Positions 33,259 to 64,000 of a DNA stretch of 64,000 nt are shown piece by piece. The DNA is taken from positions 147,870,439-147,934,438 of the forward strand of contig CM041292.1 of NCBI GenBank assembly GCA_023052935.1, read 5' to 3'. A program made the translations under genes and the position numbers. Each line of letters starts with the position of its first letter. The stretch's first letter is position 1. This stretch comes from Piezodorus guildinii. Its lineage: Eukaryota > Arthropoda > Insecta > Hemiptera > Pentatomidae. Below the pieces are notes generated by a model. The model searched no databases, was not told where the DNA came from, and was given only the letters and a program-made list of their open reading frames with translations.

Positions 33259-35934
33259 TTACAAAAGGTCGCGGGGCCACTGCCGTTTCAACCTTCTAGG
33301 TGGGTTGTATGGATGAGTGGAGCTGGATAGGGATTGAGCTAAAGGATTAGGATGATGAATGAGGTTCTGGTGGAATTTGGAAAATTTGGATGGAATTAGG
33401 TCTGAAATAAATGGAACATTAAGGTCGTGGTGCAAGGTATAATTGGAGACATAATAAGGAGCATTTACTATTGTACGGAGGACTTTGGATTGAAAGGATT
33501 GAATGCGTTTGATGTTAGAACGTTTAGCTGTCCCCCACAGTTCAAGTCCGTAGGTCCAGATGGGCTTCAGTATTGTCTTGTAGATTAATAATTTGTTTTC
33601 AACTGTAAGTTCAGATTTTCTGTTGAGTAGTCGGTATAACTGTCCGAATCGTCGGTTGAGTTCTTGTCTTTTAAGTCTTGTATGTGGGTTCCAAGTCAAT
33701 CTTTTGTCTAACAGTAAGCCAAGATACCGGACTGTATCTGAGAGAGGAATCGGTAATGAGTTGAAATAAACTGGCGGACAGGATTTTCGTCTAAGAGTAA
33801 AGGTTATGTGTTTACATTTGGCTTCGTTCACCTTTACACGCCAGTTATTACACCAGTGTTCGATAAGGAAAAGGTGTCTCTGAAGGTTTAAGGATGCTGT
33901 TTCAGGATTGGAACTGGATGATAGGATGGCGGTGTCGTCTGCAAAAGTTGCCAGAAAGGTATCAGGATGTGTAGGAATATCAGCAGTGTAAAGGATGTAG
34001 AGGATGGGTCCCAAGACGCTGCCTTGAGGAACACCGGCCTCAACGGGATAAAGGTTAGAAAATTCTTCACCACAGCGAACTCGGAAGGAACGGTTCGAGA
34101 GATAGGATCGGAGAATGAGGTATAGGGACTGGGGTAAATGGGTTTTCAGCTTGAAGAGTAATCCAGTGTGCCATACCCGGTCAAAAGCTTGCGCAATGTC
34201 CAGAAACGCACCAGAACAATACTCTTTGCATTCAAGAGCTGAGGAAATATGGTCTACAACTCGGAGCCCCTGTTGAACTGTGGAATGCTGAGGACGGAAT
34301 CCAAACTGATGGGAAGGAAGATTTTGAGATTCTAATATGGGTAGGATACGTTTAAGAAGAAGCCTTTCGAAGATTTTTGAGAGGATGGGGAGTAGACTAA
34401 TAGGCCTGTAGGATGAAGTGTTGTTGGAAGGTTTACCTGGTTTTAAAAAAAGGATGATGATGGAATGTTTCCATAACAGAGGAAAATAGGTGGTGCGGAG
34501 GATGCAGTTATAAATATAAGTAAGGAATATAATAGCTTTCTGCGGAAGTTGTCGGAGGATCTGGGGAGTAAGGAGATCGTGTCCAGGAGATTTACGGAGA
34601 GTCAGTTTTTGGAGAAGATATTTGACCTCAGAGGGATTAATAGCTTTAGGAGGTAGGGAAAGTGGAATCGGTGACATAAGAAAGTCTTGCACTTTTGCGG
34701 TGTGATTGATGTGGGATTCCGGGTTAGGAGTGAATACTTTGGAGAGGTGTGTGGCGAATTCCTCGGCTTTATCTTCATCAGACGCAGCCCAGGAGTCATC
34801 ACCACGTCGGAGAGGATGGGAAACATGATGGTATTTTAGGATCTTTTTCGTGACATTCCACAGGGAATTATCACGAGCTGATAGAGAGGAGAGGTAGGAA
34901 TTAAAGGACTGGGAACGGAAGTTCGCCAACTCCCTCTTCAATTGTCTACAATAGAAGTTATAGGAGCGGCGATCTGTTGGGTGTCGGGTGCGCTGCCATA
35001 ATGATCTTGCTCGGCGTTTGGTGTGGATAAGGTCTATAATAGGTTGTGGAAAATGATTTTGGTCTGGATTTATATTGGAGTGTTTAGGAGAGGAAGCAGT
35101 CCAGACAGCTTGTTGGATGGCGGTGGTAAAGGAATAGACGGAATTATCTAGGTCATCTTGGGTTTTGAGGGTTACTCTGAGGTCAATATTATCGGTCAGG
35201 ATTTGGCGGAAAAGGTTCCAGTTGACAGGGCCTCGGATGAATGATGGTGGAATGGGTTTTGGAATTGGAGTGAGAGATACTTTTAGGATCAGTGGACTAT
35301 GGTCTGAGGATAGTTCATCAAGGCGAGTTAAAGACAAGTTGAGAGAGCCTAATCCGCTGTGGATAAAGAAGTCGAGGATGTCAGGATTGCGGTTAGGATC
35401 GGTTGGCCAGTAGGTAGGGGAGTCAGGAGGCAGGATATTAAAATTTCGGGAGTTGAGTGCAGACAGCAAATTTCGTCCCCGAGAATTCGTGGTTCTGGAA
35501 CCCCACTGCTGATGCTTGTCTGCACCCAGAATGAAACGATTTCCTAAGGAATCCAGGAAGGATACAAATTCAGAATTGGAAATGGAATGTTTAGGAGGGC
35601 AATATGCAGATGTGAGGGTTACCGGAAAGGAAAAAGTCTTGATTACTATGGATGTGGCTTGTAGGAAATCATAGGTGGGAAGTGGGAGTAAATGATGAGA
35701 GAGGGATTGGTGGACAATGATAGCAGAACCGGCATGGGCTTTACCGTCTGGGTGGTCAGTACGGTATGTCATGTATTGCGGTATTTTGAAGTACTGTTTA
35801 GTCGTTAGTCTTGTTTCAGTTATAAGTGCAACATCGATTGTTTTGTCTTGCAACAACGCTGTCAGTTCGTCAGTATGATTTCTAACACCATTCGCATTCC
35901 AAAGGAGAATGGATAAGGAGTTAGGTGAAGTCAT
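33259..35934 (-). CDS. ORF2 of Jockey-like element: endonuclease and reverse transcriptase
   Basis: An uninterrupted 891-residue frame, the usual length for Jockey ORF2. Residues 1-220 are an apurinic-type endonuclease: LLWNANGV, VALITETRL, YRTDHPD and SSDHSPLIL. Residues about 450-720 are the reverse transcriptase: LLPILSKIFERLL, HQFGFRPQHSTVQQ, GAFLDIAQAFDRVWH, GVPQGSVLGP and FADDTAIL. The C-terminus has RYLGLLLDKRLTWNPH and PPRRLKRQWPRDLL. The protein would nick target DNA and copy the element RNA there. Oddly, where the sister element has LAGGDFNAKHQHW this one reads LGADKHQQW, so the GDFN endonuclease residues are missing and nicking is probably lost. The ATG directly abuts the ORF1 stop (TAAATG), suggesting re-initiation. 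Confidence 0.9.
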   Translation of the reverse strand: MTSPNSLSILLWNANGVRNHTDELTALLQDKTIDVALITETRLTTKQYFKIPQYMTYRTDHPDGKAHAGSAIIVHQSLSHHLLPLPTYDFLQATSIVIKTFSFPVTLTSAYCPPKHSISNSEFVSFLDSLGNRFILGADKHQQWGSRTTNSRGRNLLSALNSRNFNILPPDSPTYWPTDPNRNPDILDFFIHSGLGSLNLSLTRLDELSSDHSPLILKVSLTPIPKPIPPSFIRGPVNWNLFRQILTDNIDLRVTLKTQDDLDNSVYSFTTAIQQAVWTASSPKHSNINPDQNHFPQPIIDLIHTKRRARSLWQRTRHPTDRRSYNFYCRQLKRELANFRSQSFNSYLSSLSARDNSLWNVTKKILKYHHVSHPLRRGDDSWAASDEDKAEEFATHLSKVFTPNPESHINHTAKVQDFLMSPIPLSLPPKAINPSEVKYLLQKLTLRKSPGHDLLTPQILRQLPQKAIIFLTYIYNCILRTTYFPLLWKHSIIILFLKPGKPSNNTSSYRPISLLPILSKIFERLLLKRILPILESQNLPSHQFGFRPQHSTVQQGLRVVDHISSALECKEYCSGAFLDIAQAFDRVWHTGLLFKLKTHLPQSLYLILRSYLSNRSFRVRCGEEFSNLYPVEAGVPQGSVLGPILYILYTADIPTHPDTFLATFADDTAILSSSSNPETASLNLQRHLFLIEHWCNNWRVKVNEAKCKHITFTLRRKSCPPVYFNSLPIPLSDTVRYLGLLLDKRLTWNPHTRLKRQELNRRFGQLYRLLNRKSELTVENKLLIYKTILKPIWTYGLELWGTAKRSNIKRIQSFQSKVLRTIVNAPYYVSNYTLHHDLNVPFISDLIPSKFSKFHQNLIHHPNPLAQSLSSSTHPYNPPRRLKRQWPRDLL

Positions 35935-37252
35935 TTAAGGATTTTTCAAGGCAGGGATTAGATTCGATACTAGATTTGTAAGGAGTGATATAAGTGGCAT
36001 AACAAGAGATTTGATTTCGGAGATGAACGATGTCATTAGACTGGTAAGATCTGTGACGTTTGATGGTGGAGGGATATGAGAAATTTGATGTTGAGGAGTT
36101 TTTTGAAGATTAGGTAAACTTTGAGGGATAGATTCTTGTACAATAGATTGAGAATGTTGAGGAAAATGTTGTTCCGGCAGTGCCTCGACTTCATGATTCT
36201 GGTTACCACCTCCAAGCAAGTGGGCAAATGACACGTTAGAATTTACAAGTTTTGATGGTTCTCTTCTGCTTCTGGTTGGTACAGCTGTTTCATTCGGATC
36301 CTGAGGTTTTTGGTATCTGGTTCTGAGTTTCTTGTAGATTTCACATCCCTTGTAGTTAGCCGGGTGGTCCTTGAGGCACAGAGCACATACAGCGGGTGCT
36401 GATCTTGATCTTGTACATTCTTCTGTTTTATGCTGTTCACCGCATTTCACCACAGCGTGGTATGTGATGGCAATAACTTTTGGTATGACCATATGCCTGA
36501 CAGTTATGGCACTGGACTATTTCTTTCTTTGTGTAAGGTTTTTCAACTTTTACACGGGTATAGTACAGTCTGCTGAGGTCATAGATTTTTTCGACTCCTG
36601 CTGATGGTTCCAGGTCCACGAAGAATAGAGGCAGTGGACTTTTATCTTTTAGAACGTTGGTGACTTGCCTCACTTGGAATCCTAATTCTGTCAGTTCTTC
36701 TTTGATTGCTTCAACGGGTGTTGAGGAATGTAGGTTTCTGATTACGACCCTTAATGCTCTCTCTTGGCGCAGCTGATAAGTATGAAAGTCAGCTTTGGTC
36801 TCAGTCAGATATTTTACAATCTTTCTGTAGGTTTCAGCAGTAGTCGGAGATATTTTAGTATCATTGGTTCTACTTATACAATAATAACTATTAGGATCTG
36901 TTACTTTGTTTAAATGCGCACACATCAGTTTAAAATTTTTAATATTTTTAACAAATATTGGTGGAGGTAGTGGTTCTCTGGGTATAGGAGAAGATTCCAT
37001 GGTTTCTTTTTCATTTTGGAGGATCTGAAATGGATTCGGTGTAAAAAACGGAGATTCATCAGTTATTCCTTGTGATGATGTGCTGGGCTGTGGTTCAGAA
37101 CCTAATGAGGTAGCTGACGCGGTCGCTGGTGGAATCATTTTTTTATTTTGTTCACGGCGGGGTCTCTGTTTTGTGGAAGACGAGTTAGAACCTGCAGATC
37201 TAGATCTTTTACTTGCAGACTTTGAGGACATGACTTGATGAAAATATCTCAT
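35935..37252 (-). pseudogene. ORF1 (gag-like) of Jockey-like element, one-base frameshift
   Basis: A nucleic-acid-binding protein that would package the element RNA. It opens at ATG 37252, or at ATG 37231 seven codons on. It has a Ser/Lys/Arg-rich N-terminus, a PRE_C2HC-like region (VVIRNLHSSTPVEAIKEEL) and three zinc-knuckle-like motifs starting with CHNCQAYGHTKSYC. One extra base near 36450 ends the first frame at 36437, and the second frame (36492-35935) carries the remaining knuckles (CGEQHKTEEC, CALCLKDHPANYKGC) and a hydrophobic C-terminus. The stop TAA is followed at once by the ORF2 ATG. Confidence 0.85.
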
Positions 37253-37573
37253 TGATTAAGAAAATAATAATAATAAATAAATAATGAGATAAGAATTAAA
37301 GATAAAAGAAAGATAATTAAAAGAAAAGCAAGCCCGAGCTTGCCGAGCTAGCGGCAATCAGCTGATCAGTGACCCTTCTTTCACTTTTTCGTGATTGTAC
37401 AAAGTAAATTATAACTTTGCTTACCGAAACTTCTCCAATATTCACTGCCGTAATATTCCTGAGGTCTAGTGATGTTCTCCAGACTGAATTCTAGCGAATT
37501 CCTACTGAAAAAAGCAAAAATCTGAGAGACGATGTAACGTATGACTGTTATCATCGAGCGCATCAGCTGATCC

Positions 37574-38147
37574 AGCCGTAAGTAATGACCGAACAGCTGC
37601 ATCACAAACCCTTCAGTCTCACATCCGATCCATTGAAGAATGGTATCATAAATGGAGTATTAAAATCAATCCTAATAAATCCCATCAGACAGGTTTGTGA
37701 CGAAGGGTAAAGTAAACCTATAAATACCTGCCCCACTGTATCCATTAGCAACATTCCACTAATCCCTTACCTTGGACTCCATCTAGACAAGCGCCTTACT
37801 TGGAATCCTCACACAAAACTGAAACGACAAGAAACTGCCCCCAGATTCCGCTTACTAAAACACTTACTCGACAAAAGATCAAAACACCTTCTTCTCCCTA
37901 CTCATCCATAGAGACCTAAATAAATCACTGGTTGCAGCCTTAGCTCGCGATAGATACATCTCCTTCAGTTCCAAACTACCTGCCCACTCAAACCAGCTTG
38001 TCCGTAACCTCTCAAATACTAAATCAAATACGTAATTTCTGACTCAATCTGTATATATCCCCGGTAATCCTCCGAGGTGCCTGAAAAGACGGTTGCCTCG
38101 AAACCTGCTAATTAAATAAACTTTGAACTGCTACCACAGGGTAGCTT
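37574..38147 (+). mobile_element. Jockey-like family 3, piece right of nested insertion
   Basis: Continues the split polymerase: AVSNDRTAASQTLQ, IEEWYHKWSIKINPNKSH, a decayed YLGLHLDKRLTWNPH, and the PPRCLKRRLPRNLL end near 38110. The 3' UTR (GAACTGCTACCACAGGGTAG) follows and is cut at 38147 by a second insertion. Confidence 0.8.
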
Positions 38148-38711
38148 GTTGTTGTTGTTTGGGGTTTTGAGGCGTAAAACCCAGGGGTCATAAACGCCTA
38201 TAGTTCTCTTTAATTAAAAAAAATATAAATTAATAGGCTAAGCTTATAAGAATAGTAATAATAATGAGATAAAATATTAGATAAAAATTAAATTAAATTA
38301 AAATACTTTATTTTATTAAATAATAGGTGACTCTTAAGAAACCTGAACAGCGCCGAAATATTGTATTCATTGTCTGAGAGTATGGAGGGTCTATTAGGTC
38401 TGAGTCCAAATTTGCTTAAACTCGTCCTATAAAAAGGGCATTCTACTAAAATATGACTGATAGTCAGGATATTATCACAATGTTGACAATTAGGAAGTGG
38501 TCGTGTGGTAATGAGATGAAGATGGGTCATGTTAGTGTGGCCTATCCTTAATCTACCCAAGCCCAGCTTCCTCTCTGCGGTTGAGCGATATGATGAGGAC
38601 CAAGGCTTTACTGTAGTTTTAAAGTTTTTTTAGTTTGCAAGCAGGACATTCATCCCACATGGACTGCCAGGCATCTGATATTTCCTTTCGGAGTGGATGA
38701 GATATATCTCG
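38148..38711 (-). mobile_element. RNase H-bearing non-LTR retrotransposon, 5'-truncated
   Basis: The exact 15-bp target duplication ACCACAGGGTAGCTT (38133-38147 and 38712-38726) encloses 564 bases. The minus-strand frame 38560-38288 reads LRIGHTNMTHLHL, LPNCQHCDNILTISHILVEC and then PFYR, the C-terminus of ORF2 proteins with RNase H and a CxxC...HxxxxC finger. The 3' end on the minus strand is an AAC-repeat tail (GTTGTTGTTGTTT on plus). Confidence 0.85.
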
Positions 38712-38816
38712 ACCACAGGGTAGCTTCTTCACATGTCTAGTCATACCTATTATTGTAATTCATCCATTTTACTTATTGTGTTTGTATATACAGTTGTAAA
38801 AACCAATGAAATATTT

Positions 38817-38818
<2 letters not shown>
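38712..38818 (+). mobile_element. Jockey-like family 3, last 3' UTR piece
   Basis: Completes the 3' UTR after the RNase H insertion (CTTATTGTGTTTGTATATAC, AGTTGTAAAAACCAATGAAA) and runs into an AT microsatellite that replaced the A tail. Confidence 0.75.
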
Positions 38819-38882
<64 letters not shown>

Positions 38883-39014
38883 AATATATATATATATGTA
38901 TATATATATAAAAAGTGCTTGAATATTTTTTTTATTTTTTTTTTTATATAATGAAAACAATGAAATAAATATATATATATATATATAAAGTGCTTGGATA
39001 TTTATTTTATTTTT

Positions 39015-39107
<93 letters not shown>

Positions 39108-39115
39108 ATATAATA
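38818..39115. repeat. AT and TG microsatellite cluster
   Basis: AT runs at about 38818-38878 and 39020-39090 and a TGTG run at 39087-39107. The phrase AAAGTGCTTG(A/G)ATATTTATTTTATT is duplicated at 38912 and 38987, with a complementary AAGCACTTTTTT near 39154. Confidence 0.85.
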
Positions 39116-39119
39116 TAAA

Positions 39120-39985
39120 AAATAAAATAAATAAATAATAAAAAAATATCCAAGCACTTTTTTTGTTTGTTGTAGTATTTGTTTACAGTATTCCAAATTT
39201 AACCCCGAAAAGTGTAATTAATTCTTTATTTTATGAAAGCAAATCTAGATTCTTAAGGACTACAAGGGCTATAATGCAGCTCTGTAATATGTAGAAATTA
39301 CTTTGCCTCTTTCGGGGTTATTTTTCTTAGGTGCTTTCATTGATTTTTTGATTATTCTGATTGGATGAAGCAAATAATAAATCCATTAGAATTTCTAATT
39401 GTTTCATTAGAAGGCAATTAGCGTGTCTGGTATTCGTTTTCTGCTACGGCTTCCTTAATTGAATATATTAAAACTGTAATTTACAAATTATCCGGAATCG
39501 AAAGTACCAAATCAGAGCTGATAATATCTGGTATTCATATGGAATTAATTAAATGCATTCTAAATAAGGAAAGTTTCGTACTTAATAACAAATTTAATTT
39601 AATTCTATTCATTTTATGATCGCATTTAAAGTAATAAAAAGTGAGTAAAACAAACAAAAAACATAATATTCTTAAAATAATACTCCATGACGAAAAATAG
39701 ATACAAAATATAATTTTATTTTAGTATGATATATTTGTGGCCAAACAAAAGAAATAATTTTACTTCGAAATTTATAACGTTTCGGCCTCTATGGCCATTT
39801 TTAAGTGTCTGCTACTAATCTTTTTTATAATATTGATATACATATTATAATTTTCTTTTTCCCAATTGCATGTAGCTAAGTTGATTTATAGTATTTCATT
39901 TTAAAGAGCCTTACATATCATGGCTAAACATTAAACATAAAATGTTTTAATTGCTTCGTCCATTGAACTAGGATAAAAGGTATTT
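39120..39985. other. Stretch without gene; worn hammerhead-like motif
   Basis: No coding region. At 39777-39807 the reverse strand reads TGGCCATAGAGGCCGAAACG, i.e. a GGCC/GGCC stem followed by GAAAC, as in hammerhead cores, but the upstream CTGATGA is degraded to CTTAAAAA. Confidence 0.4.
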
Positions 39986-39989
39986 AAAT

Positions 39990-40130
39990 TATCAACGCTC
40001 ATAAAATAAACTTTGAAGTACTAGCACTGAGTAGATTCTTTACATGCCTATTCATGCTTGTTATTGTAATTAAGCCTTTTTACTAACTGTATTTGTATAT
40101 ATAGTTGTAAAAAACAATCTATATTATATA
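39990..40130 (+). mobile_element. Jockey-like family 3, 3' UTR-only insertion
   Basis: Matches the last 130 bases of family 3 (TAAACTTTGAAGTACTAGCAC..., TTGTAAAAAACAATC) and ends in an A run. It is strongly 5'-truncated. Confidence 0.65.
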
Positions 40131-40428
40131 AAAAAAAATTATCAACTTCGCTCGTATTAGATAATCGTCTCGTCTAAAGAGTATAGGGGGATAAGTATGG
40201 TAAATCTGCCACCCTGGCTTTTATAAATCAAACTTGGAGGATCATTTTCGTGTCAAATAAAAATAATTCACCTAAATGATTAATTCACTAAATTCAGCTT
40301 TTCAATTCAAACGGTTTTCAAGGTTTTTAAAAAAAAACAAATTTAATTCTGAGTTTAAATAAATTAAATCCTCAAATTAGTCTATACAAGTATGGTAAGT
40401 AAAATTATTGTGTTTTATGCACCAGCTT

Positions 40429-40434
40429 TTTTAT
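40429..40434 (-). promoter_or_regulatory. Polyadenylation signal of the UGT gene (candidate)
   Basis: AATAAA on the minus strand about 105 bases after the stop codon at 40537-40539. It is the first such signal downstream. Confidence 0.5.
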
Positions 40435-40536
40435 TTTTAGGTATTATTTTTTTTAATGTATTAACAATGAAAAGATGTATTCAATTATCAACAAAAATTG
40501 AGATTAAGTTATTAACATCTAAATCCTACAGACATA

Positions 40537-61722
<21,186 letters not shown>

Positions 61723-61764
61723 TTTTTCTTCAGTGAAAAAAAAAAAAAAAAAAAAAAAAATCAG

Positions 61765-61815
61765 TTATAGCTCATATTTCATTAGTGTTTCGGCAAAAGG
61801 GCTTAAGTCATCATT
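61765..61815 (-). ncRNA. Hammerhead-like motif, worn
   Basis: The reverse strand reads AATGATGACTTAAGCCC...GCCGAAACAC. TGATGA and GCCGAAAC are present, but stem II is weak. Same style as at 1343, 39777, 53499 and 61068. Confidence 0.25.
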
Positions 61816-61939
61816 ATTATGAAAATGAGAATTTCATATTTTCTCTACGTAAAATCGATCATAAGGGCACAAGTCAAATTTATTACTCTTCAGTGATTTA
61901 AGAAGACTTATGTTATAGAATATAACAGAAAACGGATGT

Positions 61940-62610
61940 ATTGTTGGATAGTGTCCCTTAAGAACAACTGTTATTCACAATTATACAATGTGTCTGGCCA
62001 AAGGACCAAAGGAATATAATTAATTCTTATTCACAATGATACAAAAAGAAAAGAGAGGATTTAATAAAACAAAATAGTAAAATAAATAAATAATAACTTC
62101 TGGTGTGTTAAACAAAACTAAACATTGAAATTGATGCATAATACTTACAACACATAATATATACATATAAATAAATGTAAATACAAAATATTTACAATGA
62201 TGTCAGAAGAAAAGAAAGTAATAAACTATACAATAAAAGAAAAAAGTAAAATAAATTAATAACTTCAGATAAATTAACGTGTTGAACATAACTAAACATT
62301 GAAACTGATTCATAATAACATACCCATTAACTAAGTTGAATATGAACAATAAATTTTCTTTATGAATTGATATTTGATTTTAAATATCAGCCTTGATGAG
62401 CTTCTGTTTGGGATGAAAGTAGGTATTGGAACAGTGGGGACTTAAATAATAATAAAGAAGATGCATGGCGGATATGAGTAGGTAGGAAATTCCAGAGAGG
62501 TAGGAATGTAAAGGTCCGAATGGCGCGATCATGTTTCGAGAGACAGGACTGACGACCAAGATTGCAGAATTCTGTGGATTTTGGAAGATAGTATCAAATA
62601 TCCTCAGGTA
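61940..62610 (-). mobile_element. CR1/L2-like non-LTR retrotransposon, 3' end, second copy
   Basis: Shares the 3' UTR and C-terminal coding remains with 3991-4670 (plus-strand phrases TGGGATGAAAGTAGGTA and GGCGGATATGAGTAGGTA), with extra AT-rich insertions near 62140-62260. Frames are broken. Confidence 0.6.
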
Positions 62611-64000
62611 TTTGACAAGAATTAATTTTTTTTTACCAGAATGCGTGCAGGTCTATGTAGATATGCCTATTTTATGCTCTTTGGAGTTTATCCGCAAGTA
62701 CTAAAAGTCACATTTGCCTGTTACTTGGAACTTCATTAGCAGCTTAGCATGAACTTTGATGCGAAAATGCCCGATTTGAACCAACCATGCTTATTCATTA
62801 AACATTGTACTCATTATTGCATAAAATTCCTTCAGTGATTGGCTCACTGTTTCAATTTTAGACAATTCGTGTGGCAGTTTGGCACACAATATAAATTTAT
62901 TTTCAACTCCTACTTTATTTAAAATTTGTTAAATTGATTTGAACAAACGAATTTAAGTGAAAGTAGCCTGCACCATTTTGTTTTATTTATTTATAAGTAT
63001 GCAGTGTTATATAAGCAACCTAAAGAATTAGGGCAGCATTGCCAATGAATTAAGCATTTCTGTCTACTTTGAGCTGTTATCACACTGTTTTAAAAGTGTG
63101 CGCTGTGATATCATAAATTATAAACGAAAATATAGCTTATTACTGTCAATTTTATTTCTGGATAATGAGCACTTTTTTTTTATTTGATTTAATTTTTTTT
63201 TAAATACAAAATAATATAAAATATTATTCTAAAAATATCATTGCTTCTAATCACTGCAATTGTTAATTAATATATGAATAGTTAAATTACACTTACCAGT
63301 CAGTTCATGATTCTTGACGACTATCAGGTGCAGCAGCTTTATCTAAAAAATGTTCGATAAGAAAGAATTAGGTTAAGCAAATTTAAAAGGATTAGTCTTT
63401 CTTTCTGAAGGCAAATGTGAGTGTATGTTTTACATATGAGCTGTAAATTTTGAAAGTAGCTTAAGTTCTTTTTATACATATTTTCGGTTACACGCACATT
63501 CATTTTCAAGTTATACATCAATTAAGACTTTGAAGTTATTCCAGGCGAAAACCGGTTAAGATGACTGAGTGCTTTTTAGTACGTAAATAGATGGATAATG
63601 TTAATTATTTGAGAAGGGTTAAAGCCTTTAGGAGAAGGGAACATTTGGATTGGAAGAGTTAGTTCTGTTTAAATATGGTCAATATGGGTTGGATTAAGAA
63701 TTTCAGGATGTCTATCAAAAGTTTGTAAAGGTGTTGTCCAAATATTTAAGTTTTTTCTTTATCTAATGGATACCAGGTAGAAGATTCGGTAGTGAGTGGG
63801 TGATTAAATGTTTTAAATTTGAGCAGATTTTTGGTAGTAATAAATTATTACAACTATGATGAAGAACAAAAAGACAAGATCATTTATTAATAATTAATGT
63901 ATGATATCGATGAAAATAAATACAACTATAGGAAAATATTTTACTAAGGAAATTCAGAAGACACATTTTTTAAAAGTGTAAAGAATTTTTGAGGTAGATT
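62611..64000. other. AT-rich flank upstream of the UGT gene
   Basis: No gene or assignable repeat. The promoter of the UGT gene is expected somewhere beyond 61.8 kb but no clear element is visible. Confidence 0.3.

Larger units (their letters stand above)
33010..37573 (-). mobile_element. Jockey-like non-LTR retrotransposon family 1, near full length
   Basis: A 4564-base element flanked by a perfect 12-bp target duplication AGCCGTAAGTAA (32998-33009 and 37574-37585). It has a 5' UTR of about 320 bases, ORF1 (37252-35935), ORF2 (35934-33259), a 3' UTR of about 250 bases and a CAATAAAAATTGTTATTAC end. The intact duplication and open ORF2 point to a fairly recent insertion. It sits inside an older family 3 element. 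Confidence 0.92.

Noticed and set aside
35165..35547. Plus-strand frames opposite the Jockey ORF2 (also 36371-36604 and 43220-43492)
   Set aside because: Shadows of the minus-strand coding frames; no independent signal.

Overview
The window is AT-rich animal nuclear DNA, almost certainly from an insect. The evidence is a spliced UDP-glycosyltransferase (UGT) gene of insect layout, Jockey-type, RNase H-bearing and RTE-like non-LTR retrotransposons, mariner, a gypsy-type LTR element, tRNA-headed SINEs and very long AT, TG and poly-A/T tracts. A hemipteran would fit the repeat style, but I cannot name the species. No prokaryotic features, rRNA or clearly intact tRNA gene were seen.

The one intact host gene lies on the minus strand from 61722 down to 40537. 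It has six exons (61722-61479, 59376-59113, 53229-52904, 52793-52565, 41169-40950, 40813-40537). All have GT..AG borders and matching phases (1,1,0,1,2), and together they give 519 codons plus a stop. The product is an ER-lumenal, type I membrane UGT with a signal peptide, a catalytic His, a UGT signature, one C-terminal membrane helix and a dilysine tail. Its introns 1, 2 and 4 hold most of the mobile DNA of the right half. Two decayed pieces of another UGT copy lie downstream (an exon-4 copy at 16022-16241 and an exon-3 stub near 22.7 kb).

Layout. 1-11 kb: truncated Jockey-like and CR1/L2-like relics and an AT tract. 11-15.7 kb: several copies of a non-autonomous element that looks like a Helentron/HINE, one split by another retroelement, and a complete SINE. 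16-21 kb: UGT relic, an RNase H retroelement split by a gypsy-type element, a second RNase H relic and a deleted mariner. 22.9-25.4 kb: a Helentron-like copy split by a Jockey fragment, then a pogo-like DNA transposon with repeated GGCAAAGCGGATA motifs. 26.2-30.1 kb: a diverged 1.6-kb tandem duplication and RTE-like tails. 31-38.8 kb: a Penelope-like relic, then a Jockey-like element split twice, once by a near-complete 4.56-kb Jockey-like element with a 12-bp target duplication. 40.5-61.7 kb: the UGT gene, with a second long Jockey-like element joined to a tandem pair of Helentron-like copies, SINE nests, and a 122-bp-arm palindrome carrying a hammerhead-ribozyme-like core. 61.9-64 kb: a CR1-like tail and featureless AT-rich DNA.

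The strongest leads are the palindrome with a hammerhead-like motif, the Helentron-like family and its tandem pair, the nested insertions datable by clean target-site duplications, and the relic UGT paralogue.
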